A DNA stretch of 64,000 nucleotides from contig UBPA01000001.1 of assembly GCA_900467185.1 (NCBI GenBank), positions 1 to 64,000 of the forward strand, written 5' to 3'. Source of the stretch: Hyphomicrobiales bacterium (GTDB lineage: Bacteria > Pseudomonadota > Alphaproteobacteria > Rhizobiales > Rhizobiaceae). Below the pieces are notes generated by a model, which made no database searches, was not told the DNA's origin, and was given only the letters and a program-made list of their open reading frames with translations. Position numbers and translations under genes: made by a program. Below, one piece after another: positions 1 through 8,463 of this stretch; the stretch's first letter is position 1, and the number at the start of each line of letters is the position of its first letter.

Positions 1-27
1 GGCTGGGAGATGTGTATAAGGGACGGG
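1..27. other. Probable residual Nextera transposase adapter
   Basis: Bases 8-20 read AGATGTGTATAAG, identical to the start of the Tn5 mosaic end used in Nextera libraries. Aligned to the read-2 adapter, bases 1-26 agree at 23 of 26 positions. The three mismatches (5, 21, 25) are all G where the adapter has C, A and A, which fits G over-calling on two-colour sequencers. The window therefore probably begins at a contig end and these bases are not genomic. Confidence 0.8.
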
Positions 28-393
28 GACGGGGGTGGGGTGACCTTCGGCGTCGAGGGCGACCATGATGAAGGTGGCGTCGGTGACCTTTTCCATGCGG
101 TCGGCGAGGTAGCGCTGGGCCCAGACTTCTACCTTGAGCGTGATCGAGGTGCGGCCGACGGCGGCGATGTCGGTGTAGACGCAGAGCGTGTCGCCGATCT
201 TGACCGGCAGAGCGAAGGCCATTTCGCGCACCGCCGCGGTGACGACGCGGCCGCGGGCGCGCTCGGCGGCGCGGATGCCGCAGGACAGATCCATCTGCGC
301 CATGACCCAGCCGCCGAAGATATCGCCCGCCGCATTGGCATCGGCTGGCATGGCCAGGGTCCGCAAGGTCAGTTCACCGCTCGGCGTCGCCAT
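28..393 (-). CDS. Acyl-CoA thioesterase, YciA/hotdog family (3' end missing)
   Basis: The protein from ATG at 393 reads MATPSGELTLRTLAMPADAN, followed by AAGDIFGGWVMAQMD, the typical start of YciA-type hotdog-fold thioesterases, which hydrolyse short and medium acyl-CoA in the cytosol. The G-D-I-F-G-G-W segment, with the Asp at about residue 24, is the conserved active-site region of the family. About 122 residues are visible against a usual length near 130, so only the C-terminal tail is lost. The frame stays open into the adapter-like bases, so its last codons (VPVPYTHLP) should not be trusted. It has no neighbour on its own strand. Family assignment is by motif; substrate range is unknown. 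Confidence 0.85.
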
Positions 394-634
394 GGCACTC
401 TCCGTCTGCTTCGGCGCCTGTGCGCCGGGAATGGGGCGGTCCGGGGGCGTGCCGCGGACGGGTTTGCGTGGTCCCGTGCGTATCGCGGTTGCGGGCGTTC
501 GTCATCCCCTCGATGTCGGAAAGTGGCGGTGGCTTTGGTGTGGGATGTGTTGGGGCTTTGCCGTGGCTCTTGTGGCCACGCTGGTGTGTCGCGCGGTGGC
601 GGTGGGCGCGCGGGACGCTCTGCGGGTGGGGTTT
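394..634. other. Intergenic, no gene seen
   Basis: GC-rich sequence between the thioesterase start and the first repeat element. The open frames here are overlapping and of low complexity, and none has a ribosome binding site or a recognisable product. The thioesterase promoter should lie here on the minus strand, but I see no convincing -35/-10 pair. Confidence 0.5.
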
Positions 635-772
635 GCCCCTCACCCTAGCCCTCTCCCCGCTTGCGGGGCGAGGGGACGTGCCCTGCTTGGCGTTTTCGAT
701 TGCGGCAGTCCGGTGCCACGGGTCCCTTCGCCCCGCGTGCGGGGAGAAGGTCGCGGCAGTGGGATGAGGGGT
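635..772 (+). repeat. Dispersed intergenic repeat A, copy 1
   Basis: About 138 bp made of two GC-rich hairpins. The first has arms CTCTCCCCGC and GCGGGGCGAGGGG; the second has CCTTCGCCCCGC and GCGGGGAGAAGG. They are separated by about 60 bp of less conserved sequence. Similar copies occur at 8252-8390 and, inverted, at 16480-16620. The architecture matches the mosaic palindromic intergenic elements (RIME-like) known in rhizobia; the family name is inferred. Confidence 0.75.
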
Positions 773-802
773 GGTCTCTGCGCTATGTTTTTGGGATTAA
801 AG

Positions 803-852
803 AAGAAAGGCCCTCTTTGCCCTGCCGGGCATCCCCCACAAGGGGGCAGAGG
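803..852 (-). repeat. Dispersed repeat B, copy 1 (diverged)
   Basis: The block GGCCCTCTTTGCCCTGCCGG followed by GCATCCCCCACAAGGGGG is a diverged, inverted version of the element at 925-968. With that copy it forms an inverted pair about 70 bp apart. Confidence 0.6.
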
Positions 853-924
853 ACTCGGCGCGCGCCCTCAACTTCAATCTTGAACGTTTCTTTGAAGCGA
901 GCGGCCATCCACACGTCTTCTCCC

Positions 925-968
925 CCCTTGTGGGGGAGATGGCCGGCAGGCCAGAGAGGGTTTTTCTT
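925..968 (+). repeat. Dispersed repeat B, copy 2
   Basis: Contains GGGGGAGATGGCCGGCAGGC followed by CAGAGAGGG and a T-run. The 27 bases 934-960 are identical to 9396-9422 and to the reverse complement of 8419-8445. The outer arms CCCCCTTG and TGGGGG can pair and a T-run follows, so a copy could also act as a terminator. Confidence 0.75.
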
Positions 969-1003
969 TTTCGACCGGGAAACGCGGGCCGTGGCGCGCG
1001 GCC

Positions 1004-1249
1004 TCAGGCGGTTCCGGATGACGGGTCGGGGAGAGTGGGGAGGCCGAGGCGGAGGCGTTGGCCGCGGGCGTAGCTGAGGGCCCAGTCGTGCTGGACGAAG
1101 GACTGGCGGCGCTCGATGCCGTTCTCGATGATGACGACGTTCCACTCGTCGCGGTCGGCGACGACGGAGACGGCCATGGCCGTGAGCGCATCGGGGCCGG
1201 CAAGGGCGTCGGCCGCGTCGGTTGCTGTGATCTGCTGCATATGGTCCAT
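1004..1249 (-). CDS. Conserved-looking small hypothetical protein (81 aa)
   Basis: Start MDHMQQITATDAADALAGPD, end LPTLPDPSSGTA. The ATG at 1249 follows a clear GGGAGGAGA ribosome binding site about 8 bases upstream. Composition is mixed and soluble, with an acidic N-terminal half and a segment (EWNVVIIENGIERRQSF) that looks like a beta hairpin. No signal peptide, membrane segment or known motif is visible. It stands alone between repeats and the extensin-like gene. I do not recognise a function; the ribosome binding site and codon use are the main reasons to call it. Confidence 0.6.
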   Translation of the reverse strand: MDHMQQITATDAADALAGPDALTAMAVSVVADRDEWNVVIIENGIERRQSFVQHDWALSYARGQRLRLGLPTLPDPSSGTA

Positions 1250-1821
1250 GGCCGGCCCTCTCCTCCCGCAGGCCGCATGTCGGTCCCCACGCGGTCCCCG
1301 ACAGGCGTCGTCTCTCAGTGCTTTTTCGTCCCAGATGCATTTCCAGAAGCGATCCCGCTTGGCCGGGTCGCTCCCGATGCGGGCATGGGACCGCGCGCGC
1401 TCCGTCGCGCCGCCGCCCTGCCTTGCCGTCTCATGCTGCTCCGTCCCGAGCCCCCCTCGGGATGGGGATGTCCGATGCCCGGATCAGGTGCCGGGCCGGC
1501 GCTGCGCGAAGGCCCGCCGATGGGCTGACGATAGCGGGTTTGCAAGCCGGAGTAAACGGCGGCGGGTGGTCCGAACCGGCATCCGTGTAACCCTTCATTT
1601 ACCATGATGACCTAGACTCGCGCGATCGGCCCGCGCATGCGCCGCGTGCCCGGAAATGACCGAAGAGCGGCGGCAGTGTTTGCGCCTGTAGCGTTGCCCG
1701 CGCCGAAATCGGTCCGGGATGCTGCGGCGGATCGAGAGCGTCCGAGCGCTCCTATCTGGTCCTGCCCGGCGCGCCGGGGCTTTTCCGGGAAACCGGCTCC
1801 GTTCGAAAGGCGATATCCGGC
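1250..1821. other. Intergenic, no gene supported
   Basis: Roughly 570 bp between the divergent small hypothetical and the extensin-like gene. Open frames are short, overlapping and lack plausible starts. A small GC hairpin with arms TCCCGAG and CTCGGGA lies near 1443-1461. An AT-richer patch around 1585-1615 (CTTCATTTACCATGATGACC) may hold the promoter of the downstream lipoprotein gene, but no clean promoter can be assigned. Confidence 0.4.
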
Positions 1822-3015
1822 ATGGCGAACCTTCCACAATCTTCCCGACGTCTTCTCCGCCGGCCGTTCGCCTCGCTCGGTCTGATGCTGGCGCTGGCGG
1901 CATGCTCCACGGATGTGCTGGAGCCGCCCGAGCGCATGAGCGGCGTGCGCCCCGTGACGGCGGCGCGGCAGGAGCGGGTGGCCAGCTATCCCGTGCGCGA
2001 AGCCTCGCCGCCGGAGGGGACGTCGCCGATCCCCGCTAGCGGCATCGACATCGACGCCATGGTGACCGCCGCGCCCGTGGTGGGCCTGGCGGAGGAGCAG
2101 AGCCGCGACATTCATGGGGGTCCGGCGGCGCAGAGCACGCCTTCGGGACCGGTGCTGGTGGACGGAATCGGCACGAGCAGCGTGCATGTGCTCTCCGTGC
2201 CCCCGCGCCAGATGGCGGCCGCCCCGCTTTCCACGCCGGACGACACCGCATCGGCCGCGACGGCGGGTAGCGATCCGGACCTGCCGCCGCTGACGCCCGA
2301 GCGGATGGAGATGGAGGCGCGGCGCAAGGCGCAGTTTCTGGAGCAGGAACAGCGGGTGATGACGGCGCGGCGCGACAGGGCGCGCGAGCAGCAGGTCGCC
2401 TTTCTGCCGCGGGCCGGCAATCCGGTCGATGCGCTGTCCCAACCGGATGTCGGCGGGCAGATGCCGGCCTCCGAGATTGCCTGCCGCAAGCGGCTGACGG
2501 CGCTGGGCGTGCGCTTTACCGATGTGCCGCGTATTTCCAACGGGCCGTCCTGCGGCATCGAGCATCCGATCCAGCTGTCGGGGCTCTCCGGCGATATCAA
2601 CGTCAAGCCGGCGGTGAAGCTGAACTGCCAGGTGACGGAAGCCTTCGCGCTGTGGGTGAAGAACGAGCTCGCGCCATCGGCCCGCTATCGCTATCTCAGC
2701 GGCATCGGCACCATCAAGCCGCTCGGCGGCTATTCCTGCCGGACGATGAACTCGCGCCGCGGCGCGGCCATGTCGGAGCATGCGCATGGCAATGCGATCG
2801 ACGTCGGCAAGTTCGTGCTGAAGAACGGCAAGGAAATCGACGTGCGCAAGCCCGGCTTCTTTGCCTTCCGGGAAAAGGGCCTGCTGAAGGCCGTGCGGCA
2901 GGACAGCTGCAAATATTTCAACACGGTGCTGGGGCCGGGCAGCGATCCGTTCCACAAGGACCATTTCCACTTCGACCTGCGCTCGCGGGCCTCCGGCTAT
3001 CGGCATTGCGACTGA
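1822..3015 (+). CDS. Extensin-like C-terminal domain lipoprotein
   Basis: 397 aa. Residues 1-28 form a signal peptide ending in the lipobox LALAAC, so the product is probably a lipoprotein. Residues about 30-200 are low-complexity and Pro/Ala-rich with a charged helix (RMEMEARRKAQFLEQEQR), likely a periplasmic linker. From about residue 215 comes the extensin-like C-terminal domain, starting CRKRLTALGVRFTDVP and containing SEHAHGNAIDV near 315 and HKDHFHFDLR near the end. These His/Asp motifs resemble LAS-type (M15-like) metallopeptidases, so a peptidoglycan-modifying role is plausible; I infer this and the family is little characterised. Start chosen at the ATG after GAAAGG at about 1805. 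Confidence 0.85.
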   Translation: MANLPQSSRRLLRRPFASLGLMLALAACSTDVLEPPERMSGVRPVTAARQERVASYPVREASPPEGTSPIPASGIDIDAMVTAAPVVGLAEEQSRDIHGGPAAQSTPSGPVLVDGIGTSSVHVLSVPPRQMAAAPLSTPDDTASAATAGSDPDLPPLTPERMEMEARRKAQFLEQEQRVMTARRDRAREQQVAFLPRAGNPVDALSQPDVGGQMPASEIACRKRLTALGVRFTDVPRISNGPSCGIEHPIQLSGLSGDINVKPAVKLNCQVTEAFALWVKNELAPSARYRYLSGIGTIKPLGGYSCRTMNSRRGAAMSEHAHGNAIDVGKFVLKNGKEIDVRKPGFFAFREKGLLKAVRQDSCKYFNTVLGPGSDPFHKDHFHFDLRSRASGYRHCD

Positions 3016-3047
3016 ACGGGGGCACGGACGACGGGCGCCGTAAAAGA

Positions 3048-3082
3048 AGGCCGGTCTCCCGGTTTCGGGCGGGAACCGGCCT
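3048..3082 (+). terminator. Strong hairpin after the extensin-like gene
   Basis: Outer arms AGGCCGGT (3048-3055) and ACCGGCCT (3075-3082) continue into TCCCG and CGGGA (3057-3061, 3070-3074), giving a 13-bp stem with one bulged base. There is no T-run on the plus strand, so termination is plausible but not certain. Confidence 0.4.
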
Positions 3083-3244
3083 CAAGAAACCGGGCGGAGG
3101 GGACTGCCAGCCGATCGGTGCAAACCACGAGAGCGGGGCAATGAGGCCCGGCCCGAGTGCCCGGCGACCGTGATCGATTCTGGCGAAGGATTGATGACAG
3201 ACGGCGAGAGATCGGTGCGCGGACGCCGGATGACTTTTGGCTCC

Positions 3245-3266
3245 GGGATGCCATATAAGGCATCCC
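3245..3266 (+). promoter_or_regulatory. Palindrome surrounding the -10 region of the ABC operon
   Basis: GGGATGCC (3245-3252) and GGCATCCC (3259-3266) are perfect 8-bp inverted repeats around ATATAA. TATAAG at 3254-3259 looks like a -10 box, with a weak -35 (TGACTT) at 3231-3236. The ATG lies 26 bp downstream. A dimeric repressor binding here would block transcription. The role is inferred. Confidence 0.5.
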
Positions 3267-3291
3267 GTCCCCCGCAGTCCGGATCATCGCC

Positions 3292-4214
<923 letters not shown>

Positions 4215-4218
<4 letters not shown>

Positions 4219-4994
4219 CTGTCGAAGCGGGCATGAATTTTCAGGCGGTGCGGGCAATCTACCTGTTCGAAATGGCGCGCACGCGGCGCACGCTGCTGCA
4301 GAGCGTGGTCTCTCCCGTCATCTCCACCTCGCTCTATTTCATCGTCTTCGGCGCGGCGGTGGGCTCGCGCATCCAGGAGATCGACGGCGTCTCCTACGGC
4401 GCGTTCATCACGCCCGGACTGATCATGCTGACCCTGCTGACGCAGTGCATCGGCAACGGCTCGTTCGGTATCTATTTCCCGAAATTCACCGGGACGATCT
4501 ACGAGATCCTGTCCTCGCCGATCTCCATGACCGAGATCGTGCTCGGCTATGTCGGGGCGGCGGCGACCAAGGGGATGCTGGTGGGGCTGATCATCCTCGC
4601 CACAGCCTCGCTGTTCGTGGACCTCTCCATCGCCCATCCGTTCGTCATGCTGGTGTTCTTCGTGCTGACCGCCGTGACCTTCTCGCTGTTCGGCTTCCTC
4701 ATCGGCATCTGGGCCAAGGATTTCGAGCAGCTGAACCTCATCCCCATGCTGGTCATTCCGCCGCTCGTCTTCCTCGGCGGCAGCTTCTACTCGGTCTCGA
4801 TGCTGCCGCCCTTCTGGCAGGCCGTCAGCCACGCCAACCCGGTGCTCTACCTCATCTCCGGCTTCCGCTGGTCGTTCTTCGAGATCTCGGAGGTGAGCCC
4901 GCTGGTCAGCTTCGGCATCATCATCGCATTTCTCGGCGTGCTGATGGGACTGCTGGTTTGGATCTTCAAGACGGGGTATCGGCTGAGGAATTAG
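4215..4994 (+). CDS. ABC-2 type transporter, permease
   Basis: 259 aa with about six hydrophobic segments (for example [20 protein letters not shown], residues about 28-50, and [20 protein letters not shown], about 175-195), as expected for ABC-2 permeases of the NodJ/YadH type. [16 protein letters not shown] near residue 187 resembles the conserved ABC-2 signature region. It forms the membrane channel for the ATPase encoded immediately upstream with a 4-bp overlap. A second in-frame Met at codon 11 ([16 protein letters not shown]) matches the usual family start better and could be the real initiator. Substrate unknown. Confidence 0.9.
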
Positions 4995-5178
4995 TGAGTG
5001 GTGAGCCGTGAGCCGTGAGTAGGAATTGGCTTTTTAGCGAGTAGCGAATAGTTGGTCCGTTATCGATGGGCGATTTTGTTTTCGCTTTGACTCGTCGCTG
5101 TTCGCAGCCAGACAATATTCGCTATTCGCTATTCGCTATTCGCTATTCGCTATTCGCTATAAACGGCTCACCACTCAC
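4994..5178. repeat. Nested palindrome with six tandem ATTCGCT heptamers
   Basis: GTGAGTGGTGAGCCGT (4994-5009) is the exact reverse complement of 5163-5178. Inside it, TAGCGAATAG near 5042-5051 can pair with the heptamer array ATTCGCT repeated six times at 5117-5158. The structure fills the space between two convergent genes and touches the stop codon of the ABC permease. It could terminate transcription from both sides. Similar GAGTAGCGAATAG strings occur in other alphaproteobacterial intergenic regions, to my recollection. Confidence 0.75.
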
Positions 5179-5192
5179 CACTCACCACTCAC

Positions 5193-5891
5193 TCAATCCC
5201 TCAGCCGCAACTCGTCTGTCTTCATCTGCATCATGTCGAGCGTGGAGAGGAAGCTCATGCCGAGCAGGCTCTGGTCGAGCTTGCCGTCTTCGGCGACGGT
5301 GGCGCGGACGTCGGTGCGGGTGATGGGGCCGATGGCGACCTGCGACAGGGTGACGGGGGCGCCGCGGGCTTCGCCGTTGGCGGTCATCAGGCGCTGGGTA
5401 AAAGCGAGGCTGGCGGGGTCGAGGCCGAGGTTTTTCGCGTCGGCATAGGAGAGGGCGATGGTGCTGGCGCCGGTATCGACCAGCATCTGGACGCTTGTGC
5501 CGTTGACGGCGACATTCGCCTCGAAATGGCCGTTCATGACCTTGTGGAGAACGACCTCCTGATAGCCCTCATTGTCGGTGAAGACGGCGGCGCGGCCGGG
5601 CATGAGGCCGCCGGAGAGGCGTGCCCAGTAGGATTCCAGCTCGCCGCGATAGAGATAGGCCGTGACGACGGCGAGGAAGATCAGCACCCACAGGGCGAAC
5701 TGCCGCACAGTTTCGCTGAGGCCCCGGCTGCGCCAGATGCCGGCGGCAAAGACGGTGAGCAGCGCCGTCATGCCGACGAGGCTCGCGAAACTGTCATTGC
5801 CGAGCCCCAGCGTGCGACCGCTGTCGTGATTGAGAAACAGAAGGACGAGCCCTAGGGCGAGAATGCCGAGCGCGACAGTCAGCCTGGTCAT
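5193..5891 (-). CDS. Retropepsin-like aspartic protease (TIGR02281 type)
   Basis: 232 aa. Three hydrophobic segments (about residues 3-20, 36-53 and 65-81) anchor the protein in the inner membrane. The catalytic motif LVDTGAST is at residues 138-145, followed by IALSYADAKNLGL and, near the C-terminus, LLGMSFLSTLDMMQ, which matches the second conserved block of clan AA proteases. The domain probably faces the periplasm and acts as a dimer, as in other retropepsin-like proteins. Its ATG overlaps the stop of the upstream DUF1289 gene (ATGA at 5888-5891), so the pair is likely cotranslated. The natural substrate is unknown. Confidence 0.88.
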   Translation of the reverse strand: MTRLTVALGILALGLVLLFLNHDSGRTLGLGNDSFASLVGMTALLTVFAAGIWRSRGLSETVRQFALWVLIFLAVVTAYLYRGELESYWARLSGGLMPGRAAVFTDNEGYQEVVLHKVMNGHFEANVAVNGTSVQMLVDTGASTIALSYADAKNLGLDPASLAFTQRLMTANGEARGAPVTLSQVAIGPITRTDVRATVAEDGKLDQSLLGMSFLSTLDMMQMKTDELRLRD

Positions 5892-6118
5892 GTGCGCGTG
5901 CGCTCCCGGGCCAGGCGGTCGATACGGACGCTACGCGTTTCCAGCCGTGCATTGGCGTCGAGCGCGTTCAGGCGCGTGTGCAGCCCGGTCATGATGTGGC
6001 GGCGCTCGCGGTCGCTGAAGAGCGTCCAGGTCGCGATCTCGTCGCCGGTCCGCCCGCAGCCGCGACAGTAGCCGGTGGCGGCATCGATGGAGCAGACGGA
6101 GGTGCAGGGTGATTCCAT
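5888..6118 (-). CDS. DUF1289 domain protein (four-Cys, YdhL-like)
   Basis: 76 aa. The N-terminus MESPCTSVCSIDAATGYCRG contains Cys5, Cys9 and Cys18, and a fourth Cys lies at 21, the invariant pattern of DUF1289, thought to bind a metal or Fe-S cluster. The next segment, WTLFSDRERRHIM, is also family-typical. The C-terminal 30 residues are basic and probably helical. Most DUF1289 proteins are this short. It overlaps the aspartic protease by 4 bp, an arrangement that suggests a shared role, but neither gene has a known pathway. Confidence 0.88.
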   Translation of the reverse strand: MESPCTSVCSIDAATGYCRGCGRTGDEIATWTLFSDRERRHIMTGLHTRLNALDANARLETRSVRIDRLARERTRT

Positions 6119-6160
6119 GAAAAGTCCGGGCTGGGCGTGATGTGTTGTTATATCGGCGCC

Positions 6161-6952
6161 TCAGGCGAAGATCGCAAGGGCAACGAGAAGGGCTGTTTCC
6201 GCCAGCTGTTGTGTGGCTCCGATTGTGTCGCCCGTATGGCCCGAGATCCTCGCCCGCACAGATCGCGTCCAGAGCGCAACCATGGCCGCGACGGCGGCAA
6301 AGGCGACGAGGGCGGCCAAGAGCGGAACGCCGGCCACCAGCAGGAGAAGACCGGCGAGCACGACGCCGGTGGCGAGCGCCGTGGTGACGGCGGCGGGCTG
6401 CGGCTGGCCGGCACCGGCGGCCACGCCCGTCTCGCGCGCCGGCGGCAGCTGCGACCAGTGCCAGACCATGCCGGCCCGGCTGAGGGCGGCAATGGCCATG
6501 AGCGCGAGCGCGCAGCCCAAGGGCGTGAGATGGTCCGCGAGATCGGCGATGGCCACCGCCCGGAGCGCCAGCGTCAGAATCAGCGCGACGACGCCATAGG
6601 TGCCGACGCGGCTGTCCTTCATGATCTCGAGCGCATGGCCGCGCGTGCGGCCGCCGAAAAGCCCGTCGGCCGCATCCGCAAGCCCATCCTCGTGCAGGGC
6701 GCCGGTGAGAACCGTCTGCACCGTGAGGGCGAGGAGGGCGGCCAGCAGCGGATCGGCATCCAGCGCAAGCGACAGCGAAAAGACGAGGCTCGCCGGCAGG
6801 CTGACGAGGAGGCCGGCCACGGGGAAGGCGCGCACGGTGCGGCCCATGCGGCCGTCGTCGCCGTCGAAGACGCGCGCGGGCACGCGCAGGCGGCTGAGAA
6901 AGGCGACGGCGCGCAGCGTGTCGGTGAGGAAGGAGCTCAAAGGGTTCGTCAT
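6161..6952 (-). CDS. cobS: Adenosylcobinamide-GDP ribazoletransferase (cobalamin synthase)
   Basis: 263 aa. Joins adenosylcobinamide-GDP to alpha-ribazole (or its phosphate), the last assembly step of cobalamin synthesis, at the inner membrane. The acidic motif HEDGLADAADGLFGG (residues 87-101) is the Mg-binding signature of CobS (called CobV in Pseudomonas naming). Several hydrophobic helices follow, for example ATGVVLAGLLLLVAGVPLLA, and the C-terminal GHTGDTIGATQQ is conserved. Length is normal. It is divergent from cobT, which makes the activated ribazole phosphate, so the two genes jointly complete the lower ligand. No cobalamin riboswitch could be recognised in the 219 bp between them. 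Confidence 0.94.
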   Translation of the reverse strand: MTNPLSSFLTDTLRAVAFLSRLRVPARVFDGDDGRMGRTVRAFPVAGLLVSLPASLVFSLSLALDADPLLAALLALTVQTVLTGALHEDGLADAADGLFGGRTRGHALEIMKDSRVGTYGVVALILTLALRAVAIADLADHLTPLGCALALMAIAALSRAGMVWHWSQLPPARETGVAAGAGQPQPAAVTTALATGVVLAGLLLLVAGVPLLAALVAFAAVAAMVALWTRSVRARISGHTGDTIGATQQLAETALLVALAIFA

Positions 6953-7171
6953 GGGTCGTGGTCCCTTGTCCGGGGGCGGGTCTTCCGGCCGTGTCCGCGG
7001 TCCGGCATAAGCCGTTGCCGGAGACCGTCATGCGCTTTAAGACGGCGCGAGACAAGATGACGTGTCGCCGCTTCGCCCGACGATGAGACGGGCGGCGCGG
7101 CGGCGGGCGAACCGGCGGACAAGCTGCCGGAGGACTGGCCGGCAGGCGGCCAGAGGAAAGGATATTGCCAG

Positions 7172-8191
7172 ATGAGTGCCAGCGGTCTTCCGTTCGACGA
7201 TTTTCGTGCGCTTCTGCGCCAGTTGCCGGGGCCTGATTCCGGCGCGCTGGCGGCCGCGCGTGCGCGCGATGCGCAGCTGACGAAGCCGGCGGGGGCGCTC
7301 GGCCGGCTGGAGGAAATCGCCTTCTGGCTGGCGGCCTGGCAGGGGCGTGCCCCGGCCGTCACGCGCCCGCTGGTCGCGATCTTCGCCGGCAATCACGGCG
7401 TCGCCGCGCTGGGCATCACGCCCTATCCGCCGTCGGTGACGGCGCAGATGGTGGAGAATTTCGCGGCCGGCGGCGCCGCGATCAACCAGATCTGCGTGAG
7501 CCACGATCTCGGGCTGAAGGTGTTCGACCTCGCGCTCGACTACCCCACCGCCGACATCACGCAGGAAGCGGCCCTGACGGAGCGCGACTGCGCGGCGACC
7601 ATGGCCTTCGGCATGGAAGCGGTGGCGGGCGGCACCGACCTGCTCTGCATCGGCGAGATGGGCATCGGCAACACGACGATTGCGGCGGCCATCAACCTCG
7701 CGCTCTATGGCGGTTCGGCACGCGACTGGGTGGGCCCGGGCACGGGCTCGCACGGGGCGCTGCTGGAGCGCAAGATCGCCGCGGTCGAAGCGGCGGTGAC
7801 GCTGCATGGCGACCATCTCTCCGATCCGCTGGAGGTGCTGCGGCGCCTGGGCGGGCGCGAAGTGGCGGCGATGGCCGGCGCGATTCTCGCCGCCCGCATG
7901 CAGAAGATCCCGGTGATCATCGACGGCTACGTCGCCACCGCCGCCGGCGCCATCCTCAGGGCCATCAATCCGGCCGCGCTCGACCACTGCCTGATCGGCC
8001 ACGTCTCCGGCGAACCCGGCCACATGGCCGCCATCGAACAGCTGGGCAAGACCCCGCTGCTGGCGCTCGGCATGCGGCTCGGCGAGGGCACCGGCGCAGC
8101 GCTTGCGGCCGGCATCGTGAAGGCGGCGGCGGCGTGTCATTCGGGCATGGCGACGTTCGAGCAGGCGGGGGTGAGCGGGCGGACGGAGTGA
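7172..8191 (+). CDS. cobT: Nicotinate-nucleotide--dimethylbenzimidazole phosphoribosyltransferase
   Basis: 339 aa. Transfers phosphoribose from nicotinate mononucleotide to 5,6-dimethylbenzimidazole, giving alpha-ribazole phosphate for the lower ligand of cobalamin. Family landmarks are KPAGALGRLEEIAFWLA near residue 35, IFAGNHGVAALGITPYP near 70, the glycine-rich GEMGIGNTTIAAAI near 165, and RLGEGTGAALA near 305, which holds the catalytic Glu region. ATG at 7172 follows GAGGAAAGG. Divergent from cobS. In Pseudomonas denitrificans naming this is CobU. Confidence 0.95.
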   Translation: MSASGLPFDDFRALLRQLPGPDSGALAAARARDAQLTKPAGALGRLEEIAFWLAAWQGRAPAVTRPLVAIFAGNHGVAALGITPYPPSVTAQMVENFAAGGAAINQICVSHDLGLKVFDLALDYPTADITQEAALTERDCAATMAFGMEAVAGGTDLLCIGEMGIGNTTIAAAINLALYGGSARDWVGPGTGSHGALLERKIAAVEAAVTLHGDHLSDPLEVLRRLGGREVAAMAGAILAARMQKIPVIIDGYVATAAGAILRAINPAALDHCLIGHVSGEPGHMAAIEQLGKTPLLALGMRLGEGTGAALAAGIVKAAAACHSGMATFEQAGVSGRTE

Positions 8192-8251
8192 AGGGTTGGT
8201 TTCGCGGGTGATGCTTTCGTCGGCCTGTGGCGGACCGTCTCGCTTGTGGCT

Positions 8252-8390
8252 GCCCCTCACCCTAGCCCTCTCCCCGCATGCGGGGCGAGGGGACGTGGCC
8301 TGCACGGTGTTTTGATATGTGGCGAAAGCGGTGCCTCAAGGTTCCTTCGCCCCGCGCGCGGGGAGAAGGTGGCGGCAGCCGGATGACGGG
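8252..8390 (+). repeat. Dispersed intergenic repeat A, copy 2
   Basis: Same orientation and architecture as the copy at 635-772: CCCTCACCCTAGCCCTCTCC opens the first hairpin, and CCTTCGCCCCGCGCGCGGGG forms most of the second. Between them is a spacer containing GTGTTTTGATATGTGG that is shared with the inverted copy at 16480-16620. It lies just downstream of cobT. Confidence 0.75.
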
Positions 8391-8415
8391 CTGTTCGCGG
8401 GGTGGATTTGAAGGC

Positions 8416-8446
8416 AGGCCCTCTCTGGCCTGCCGGCCATCTCCCG
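8416..8446 (-). repeat. Dispersed repeat B, copy 3 (left border of GC-poor pocket)
   Basis: The 27 bases 8419-8445 are the exact reverse complement of 9396-9422 and 934-960. This copy and the one at 9394-9427 face each other across the GC-poor genes between them. Confidence 0.8.
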
Positions 8447-8463
8447 AAGGCATCATCCTGCTT

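Noticed and set aside
1612-3006. Long minus-strand open frame antisense to the extensin-like gene
   Set aside because: It is Arg/His-rich shadow sequence from a high-GC gene. The plus-strand product has a lipobox and a known domain.
5117-5158. Regular short repeats as a CRISPR array
   Set aside because: The unit is 7 bp with no spacers, and there are no cas genes.
6953-7171. Cobalamin riboswitch between cobS and cobT
   Set aside because: CCGGAGACCG near 7018-7027 resembles part of a B12 box, but the other conserved blocks are missing on both strands.
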